Below, piece by piece: positions 59,579 to 64,000 of a stretch of DNA of 64,000 nt. This DNA is from an uncultured Pseudomonadales bacterium (GTDB taxonomy: Bacteria; Pseudomonadota; Gammaproteobacteria; Pseudomonadales; Azotimanducaceae): the NCBI GenBank assembly GCA_951813515.1, contig OX638346.1, positions 4,147,617 to 4,211,616 on the forward strand. The letters are read 5' to 3'. Numbering within the stretch: position 1 is the first letter of the stretch; each line of letters begins with the position of its first letter. The position numbers and the translations under genes are program-made. The notes below the pieces were generated by a model, which saw nothing but the letters and a program-made list of their open reading frames with translations, was not told the origin of the DNA and did not search any database.

Positions 59579-60564
59579 AGGCCAATCCAGACGCGCCGCT
59601 GCTGCAGGTGCGGGGACTGACGAAGCACTTCCCGGTGCGCGGCGGGATTTTCCTGCGAACGATCGGGCAGGTGCACGCGGTGGACGATGTCTCCTTCGAC
59701 CTCGACACGGGCGAGACCATCGGCCTCGTGGGCGAATCCGGATGTGGCAAGAGCACCGTCGGCAAGACGCTGCTGCGCCTCTACGATCCCACCGCCGGCA
59801 CGGTGTTTTTCGATGGCCGGGACATCGCCTCGATGAGCCGGATCGAGCTACGGCGCCTTCGCCGCGACATCCAGATCATCCTGCAGGACCCTTTCGAGTC
59901 TCTCAACTCCCGGCATACGGTCGGCAAGATCCTCGAAGAACCGTTCATCATCCACGGCCTGGGCACGCCCGCAGAGCGCCGCCGCCGGGTGGATGAACTA
60001 CTCGAGCGCGTCGGCCTCGACGCCGGCGCCGCGAACCGATTCCCGCACGAGTTCTCCGGCGGCCAGCGGCAACGCATCGGCATCGCGCGCGCCATCGCTC
60101 TCGAGCCCCGCCTCATCGTCTGCGACGAGGCGGTGTCCGCCCTGGACGTGTCCATCCAGTCCCAGATCATCAACCTGCTGCTCGAACTGCAGCGGGAAAT
60201 GCACCTCGCGCTGATCTTCATCGCCCACGACCTCGCCGTGGTGAAGCATGTCTCGGACCGTATCGCCGTGATGTACCTGGGCGAGGTGGTAGAAACCGCC
60301 GACGCGACGGACATCTACGAATCGCCGCGCCATCCGTACACGCAAGCGCTGATCTCCGCCATTCCTGTTCCGGACCCAACCGCGCCCCGCGATCGCATCG
60401 TGCTCGTCGGCGATGTCCCGTCGCCCATCGACCCACCCCAGGGCTGCCGTTTTCACACCCGCTGTCGCCACGCCCGGGACGATTGCCGCCGAAGCAAACC
60501 CGCGCTGACGGCGTCCAGCGACCGCGCAACGGTCGCGTGCCATCACTGGCGAAACCTAAAGTGA
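59575..60564 (+). CDS. Peptide ABC transporter ATPase (DppF/OppF type)
   Basis: 329 residues from GTG 59575. Walker A GESGCGKSTVGK, signature FSGGQRQRIGIARAI, Walker B LIVCDEAVSALD and switch IFIAHDLAV are intact. The C-terminus has GCRFHTRCRHARDDC, the family's cysteine cluster. It is the last gene of the Yej-type operon. Its 3' end overlaps the truncated PIN gene on the other strand by 9 nt. Confidence 0.92.
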
Positions 60565-60774
60565 CGGCAAGACTAGATCTAGATCATGCTTGATTTGTCG
60601 TCGCTGGCTTCGGCGCCTGATTAGCGTTTCATACGGCTCCGCGAGCGAATAGGCTGGGACAACAAGAGTTACCCGACCACCCTCGCAAAGGTCCAGCAAC
60701 TTCTCGCAACTGGCCGACTGCTCCTGCCGAAGCGCAAGCTCCAAAACGAAATTCGACTCGACATAGACATTCAC
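60556..60774 (-). pseudogene. Truncated PIN-domain protein
   Basis: 72 residues. The N-terminus NVYVESNFVLELALRQEQS and VVPAYSLAEPYETLIRRRS match the first half of a PIN-fold family (acidic E6, E12 and the PAYSLAEPYE strand). Full-length relatives, as I recall them, run beyond 120 residues; the last acidic residues of the active site are missing. The break falls exactly against the 3' end of the transporter ATPase gene, which suggests a recombination junction. The start is GTG 60774, overlapping the upstream gene (GTGA). Confidence 0.6.
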
Positions 60775-61229
60775 ACAAGCGCTTCGTACTCAATTCGACC
60801 ATCACGGACCGCCGTGCTAAATCCAGACTCATCCAGCCAGTCTTGGTGACTTGCTCGGTCCTTCGATGCCCTCGATAATCGAGTGAGGTCGCTGAGCCAA
60901 GCAGCGACGAGCAGTTCAAATGCCTCACCGCTGACGTTACGAGGGTTCAGACCCACGTTATCAAAGTAGGGCGCAAAAGTAGGGCGCAAGTCTGCAATGT
61001 GATTCGGTGGACTTTCGATGGGATCGTTTCCGGCGTCCTTCCATACGTAGAGCCGGTCGGGCGTAATCAGCAGAAAAAAGTCGGACTTCCATTGTCCCCC
61101 ATGCGCCAGGATGTTGCGCCGGGTCCGGGCCGCCCACTCCGGGGAGGTTCCAAGCCTGTTCTTTATCTCCGCTATGGCAGTCAGACGTCCCCTCGCATCG
61201 TACAGTGCGAGGTCCGCACACATAGTCAT
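60771..61229 (-). CDS. PD-(D/E)XK-like protein paired with a PIN-domain gene
   Basis: 152 residues. The N-terminus CADLALYDARGRLTAIAEIKN shows the spacing of a PD-(D/E)XK nuclease core (D, then E-x-K). SPEWAARTRRNILAHG, FFLLITPDRLYVWK and AFELLVAAWLSDL recall a small family I know from cyanobacteria and other phyla, where a PIN gene follows. Start ATG 61229. The GTGA overlap with the PIN gene indicates one operon. It could be a toxin-antitoxin or defence pair; the function is not established. Confidence 0.6.
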   Translation of the reverse strand: MTMCADLALYDARGRLTAIAEIKNRLGTSPEWAARTRRNILAHGGQWKSDFFLLITPDRLYVWKDAGNDPIESPPNHIADLRPTFAPYFDNVGLNPRNVSGEAFELLVAAWLSDLTRLSRASKDRASHQDWLDESGFSTAVRDGRIEYEALV

Positions 61230-61499
61230 TTCAAGTTGCCGATCATTACCATCGGCCCGGAAGTATCTTCACGCTTCGACCGAGCGTCAAGCTAGCCAGT
61301 CCGTCACTCGCGGACTTGTCGCGTGGCCCTTTCTGGAGACTTGCAGTGGCAGGACGCGACCCGCGCGACGACTGACGCCAAGACAAGCCTGAGCTTGCTG
61401 CAGTGGCCGATGGCGAGCGGCGGTGGCATGACACGATCGGTAGGACCGACCGTGAACTCCCAAGCTAACCCGGTCGAATTCCCTAACGAAGCGAATTCT
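61230..61499. other. Intergenic stretch with no recognised gene
   Basis: Short open frames exist on both strands but none has family features. The stretch should contain the promoter of the nuclease/PIN pair and the 3' flank of rsmJ. No strong hairpin with a T-run is seen. Confidence 0.4.
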
Positions 61500-62213
61500 C
61501 TATGCCGAGGGACGATACACATCAAAGCGCACCGTCCGGCCGGGGATGCGCCAGTCCGGATCGCCGACGGCGGGTCCGTGCGCACGCTGCTTCATCACCA
61601 CGCGGCTTAGCGCGCAGCGCCGGGCGCGTTGCAGGAGATCGGATATGTCCGGCGTCCCCTCGCCGACGATCTCCCGCAGCACCTGCAACGGTTTTGCCGG
61701 CAAGGCGGTCTTGTTAGTAGCTGGAAACATGGGATCCAGGTAGACGACGTCATAGCGCTCGCCCTCCGGGCCTGGCATCCATGACCGCGCATCCGCCAGT
61801 TCCGTCTCGGCACAGACGCCGCTGCGATGCAGGCGATCGTCCAGCATCGCAAAGACCAGGGGATTGACTTCGACCATTCGCACGCGGCAGCCGAGACGCG
61901 CGAGGGCCAACCCGTCCGTACCCCAACCTGCCATGGCGTCCAGCACCCGCACACCGGGACCCACAGCACAGGCGCGGGCCAGGGCAGACCTGGAAGCACG
62001 CCGCCGACCATGGGCGGGTTCATCAGGCCAGCGAAATCTCGCGTTGCCTCCGTCACGCAGCGTCAGTCCATTCCTGTCAACGAACAGGCACCAGCCGCCA
62101 GCCGGGGCTGCACCCGATGCCAGCGCAAACCCATCCGGTAGTCGCTGCGCTATCTCCCGCGCCAACGTCTCGGCAGAAGCATCGAAATAAATGATGCCGC
62201 CAGGGTCCGGCAT
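61500..62213 (-). CDS. rsmJ: 16S rRNA (guanine-N2) methyltransferase RsmJ
   Basis: 237 residues. RsmJ methylates G1516 of 16S rRNA. The SAM site RVLDAMAGWGTDGLALA and the catalytic motif VYLDPMFPATNKTALPAKPLQ match the family; RFDVYRPS ends the protein. ATG 62213 is chosen because MPDPGG leads directly into the conserved part; the longer frame runs into tsaB. It lies 44 nt after tsaB. Confidence 0.9.
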   Translation of the reverse strand: MPDPGGIIYFDASAETLAREIAQRLPDGFALASGAAPAGGWCLFVDRNGLTLRDGGNARFRWPDEPAHGRRRASRSALARACAVGPGVRVLDAMAGWGTDGLALARLGCRVRMVEVNPLVFAMLDDRLHRSGVCAETELADARSWMPGPEGERYDVVYLDPMFPATNKTALPAKPLQVLREIVGEGTPDISDLLQRARRCALSRVVMKQRAHGPAVGDPDWRIPGRTVRFDVYRPSA

Positions 62214-62257
62214 TACTGCACGCACCAGCGCCGCATCCGATAGCCGCTGCCCATGGC

Positions 62258-62962
62258 TCAACCGTCGGCAGAGGACCCGGTCACGCCGGCATCTTCTCGC
62301 GACTCGTCCATCTTTCGCCACGGCGAATCGCCATCGACATAGAAGGGCACCGCCCGTTCGGGATCGAGCTTCGGTTTGTTCATGGCCAAGGTCCCCAACA
62401 CGGCGGCGCGCAAGGGCTGCTCACGACGCGACAGCAACCAGCCTTCGGGGACGGCCGGCAGGGCATCTTCCGGAACCAGCGCGTCGAAATCTTCGCACTC
62501 AAGGCCCGTGGGCGAGAAACGATAGCGCGCGGCGTAGACCCAGCCGGTCCTCGAGCCGCGCGCCACGACGACGCCGCCCGCCGAGCGATTGCGCCGGCGA
62601 ACCTGTTCCGCCGCCACTTCCGATGTCGGCACGGGGAATACGGAAATCCCGCCCCCGAAAGCGATTCCCTGGGCAATCGCCGCGCCTATCCGCACTCCGG
62701 TAAACGAACCGGGTCCGGCGGAATAGGCAACGCCTTCAAGATCGCGCACGTCCAGGTTCCCGGCTGCGATCACCGCATCCACCATCTTGAGCACCAACGC
62801 GTTGTGCCGCCGGGGCGCGATTCGTGTAAGTTCCAACACTTCGCCTTCGCTGACGAGCGCCACCGAGCATGCTGATCCCGTGGTTTCCAATGCGAGAACG
62901 GTCCCGCCGACGGTCTCCGATTTCCCGGCCGGTTGCGTCAATTTCGACTCTTTCCTGATCAT
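62258..62962 (-). CDS. tsaB: tRNA threonylcarbamoyladenosine biosynthesis protein TsaB
   Basis: 234 residues. TsaB partners TsaD and TsaE in t6A37 formation. The ASKHA core shows VLALETTGSACSVAL and GVAYSAGPGSFTGVRIG. The start may be ATG 62962 or, with GGAAAGAG six bases before it, TTG 62941; the first lies only 6 bp from the divergent moeA start. The C-terminus is normal. Confidence 0.92.
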   Translation of the reverse strand: MIRKESKLTQPAGKSETVGGTVLALETTGSACSVALVSEGEVLELTRIAPRRHNALVLKMVDAVIAAGNLDVRDLEGVAYSAGPGSFTGVRIGAAIAQGIAFGGGISVFPVPTSEVAAEQVRRRNRSAGGVVVARGSRTGWVYAARYRFSPTGLECEDFDALVPEDALPAVPEGWLLSRREQPLRAAVLGTLAMNKPKLDPERAVPFYVDGDSPWRKMDESREDAGVTGSSADG

Positions 62963-62968
62963 CGACCC

Positions 62969-64000
62969 ATGCTAAACGCTGACGACGCTCTCGCGAAACT
63001 GCTTGCCTCCGTCAAACCCGTGAAGGGCAGCGAGGTGGTACCCGTCGCGGAAGCTCTCGACCGTATCACGGCAAACGACATAGCGGCGCCCGTCGATCTG
63101 CCGCCGTTCGACGCTTCCGCGATGGATGGGTACGCAGTCGCCGCCGCCGGCTTCGCCGAAGGGCCCCCGCACATGGTCGAGGTGGTCGGCGAAAGCCTCG
63201 CCGGCCATCCCGCGAGGGTGCGTGTTTCAGGCACGGATGCGGTGCGCATCTTTACCGGCGCACCGATTCCGGAAGGCGCGGATTCCGTAGTTATCCAGGA
63301 AGACACGCGACCAAATCCGGACGGCATAGAGCTCAAGGAGACCCCCCGCCGGGGTGACAACGTCCGGCCGCGCGGACACGATGTCGCTCGCGGCACCCCC
63401 ATCGCGCGCAAGGGCGACCGGCTCGATGCCTACCGGCTGAGTTGGCTCACCGCTTGCGGAATCGACCGCGTGGACGTCAAGCGGCGGGTCAACGTCGCGA
63501 TCTTTTCAACTGGCGACGAACTCGTCGATACAGGCAAGCCCCTGGGACCGGGACAGATCTACGACTCGAACCGGTTCGTCCTGACGCGGCTCATGTCGGA
63601 TCAGCCGGTGCGGCTCACCGATCTCGGATGTCTGCCGGACTCTCCCAATGCCATCCGCGCCGCCCTCGAACAGGCTGCACGCAGCTCCGACATGATCCTC
63701 ACCAGTGGCGGCGTATCCGTCGGAGATGCGGACTACGTCCGCGACATCGTCGAGAAGATCGGGCACATCGAGTTCTACAGGATCGCTTTGAAACCCGGTA
63801 AACCACTGGCGGTTGGGAAGATCGGCGACCTCGACTTCTTCGGCCTGCCGGGCAATCCCATTTCGACCATCGTCACGTTCCTCCTGTTCGTCGTGCCTGC
63901 CATCGCGGTCCGCTCGGGCGGACGCCATGCATCGCCATTGGAGTTCTCGGCGGTGCTCGCCGACGACATTGCCCACACGCCCGGACGGCGCGAGTACCAG
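62969..64000 (+). CDS. moeA: Molybdopterin molybdotransferase MoeA (partial, runs off the window)
   Basis: The first 344 residues are present. MoeA inserts molybdate into adenylylated molybdopterin. Signatures: DLPPFDASAMDGYAV, VRIFTGAPIPEGADSVVIQED, NVRPRGHDV, IFSTGDELV, ILTSGGVSVGDADYV and FFGLPGNPISTIVTF. Start ATG 62969. The C-terminal domain IV continues beyond 64000. A molybdoenzyme in the organism is implied, but none is in the window. Confidence 0.96.
   Translation, partial: MLNADDALAKLLASVKPVKGSEVVPVAEALDRITANDIAAPVDLPPFDASAMDGYAVAAAGFAEGPPHMVEVVGESLAGHPARVRVSGTDAVRIFTGAPIPEGADSVVIQEDTRPNPDGIELKETPRRGDNVRPRGHDVARGTPIARKGDRLDAYRLSWLTACGIDRVDVKRRVNVAIFSTGDELVDTGKPLGPGQIYDSNRFVLTRLMSDQPVRLTDLGCLPDSPNAIRAALEQAARSSDMILTSGGVSVGDADYVRDIVEKIGHIEFYRIALKPGKPLAVGKIGDLDFFGLPGNPISTIVTFLLFVVPAIAVRSGGRHASPLEFSAVLADDIAHTPGRREYQ

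Overview
The window reads as a high-GC gammaproteobacterial chromosome, probably an uncultured marine or symbiotic lineage (the lineage is inference). Most of it is core genome whose gene order matches classical gammaproteobacterial blocks: tRNA-Ser/lysC/alaS/recX/recA, mutS-fdxA, pyrG-kdsA-eno-ftsB-truD-nlpD, the rpsB-tsf-frr-uppS-cdsA-rseP-bamA-skp-lpxD-fabZ-lpxA-lpxB-rnhB-dnaE block, and map-glnD-dapC-dapD-dapE. Several genes expected inside these blocks are absent: csrA, cinA, ispD, ispF, surE, pcm, rpoS, accA, dxr and pyrH. Loss of dxr, ispD and ispF together touches the MEP isoprenoid pathway.

Layout. 1-2.4 kb is an accessory flank abutting the 3' end of a tRNA-Ser(GCU) gene: a frameshifted helicase/nuclease remnant, a toxin-first HigBA-type addiction module and an HNH nuclease. 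2.7-8.7 kb (minus strand) holds lysC, alaS, recX and a LexA-controlled recA. 8.9-11.8 kb holds mutS and fdxA; 11.9-14.7 kb is a TonB-dependent receptor. 14.9-21.9 kb holds pyrG-kdsA-eno-ftsB-truD, a DUF368 membrane protein and an NlpD-like lipoprotein. 22-39.6 kb (minus strand) runs from rpsB down to dnaE and tilS and covers translation, undecaprenyl and phospholipid precursors, outer-membrane assembly and lipid A. 39.8-46.9 kb covers map, nitrogen sensing (glnD) and the succinylase branch of DAP/lysine synthesis. 47.1-50.8 kb has three type II secretion genes (N, C, D), then plsB. 53.2-54.3 kb is a secreted sugar dehydrogenase. 54.5-60.6 kb is a complete Yej-type peptide ABC transporter with two separate ATPases. 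60.6-61.2 kb is a small accessory pair (PD-(D/E)XK-like protein plus a truncated PIN protein). 61.5-64 kb has rsmJ, tsaB and the start of moeA.

The most unusual structure is a pair of intergenic repeat families. Family A (four units) sits directly at stop codons (recA, nlpD, dapC twice). Family B sits between lpxA and lpxB and, as two identical 110-bp units, in front of gspN. Family B units carry small open reading frames whose start and stop codons overlap, or nearly touch, those of neighbouring genes, so operon translation is apparently kept coupled across the insertion. Non-ATG starts, especially TTG overlapping an upstream TGA, are common throughout.
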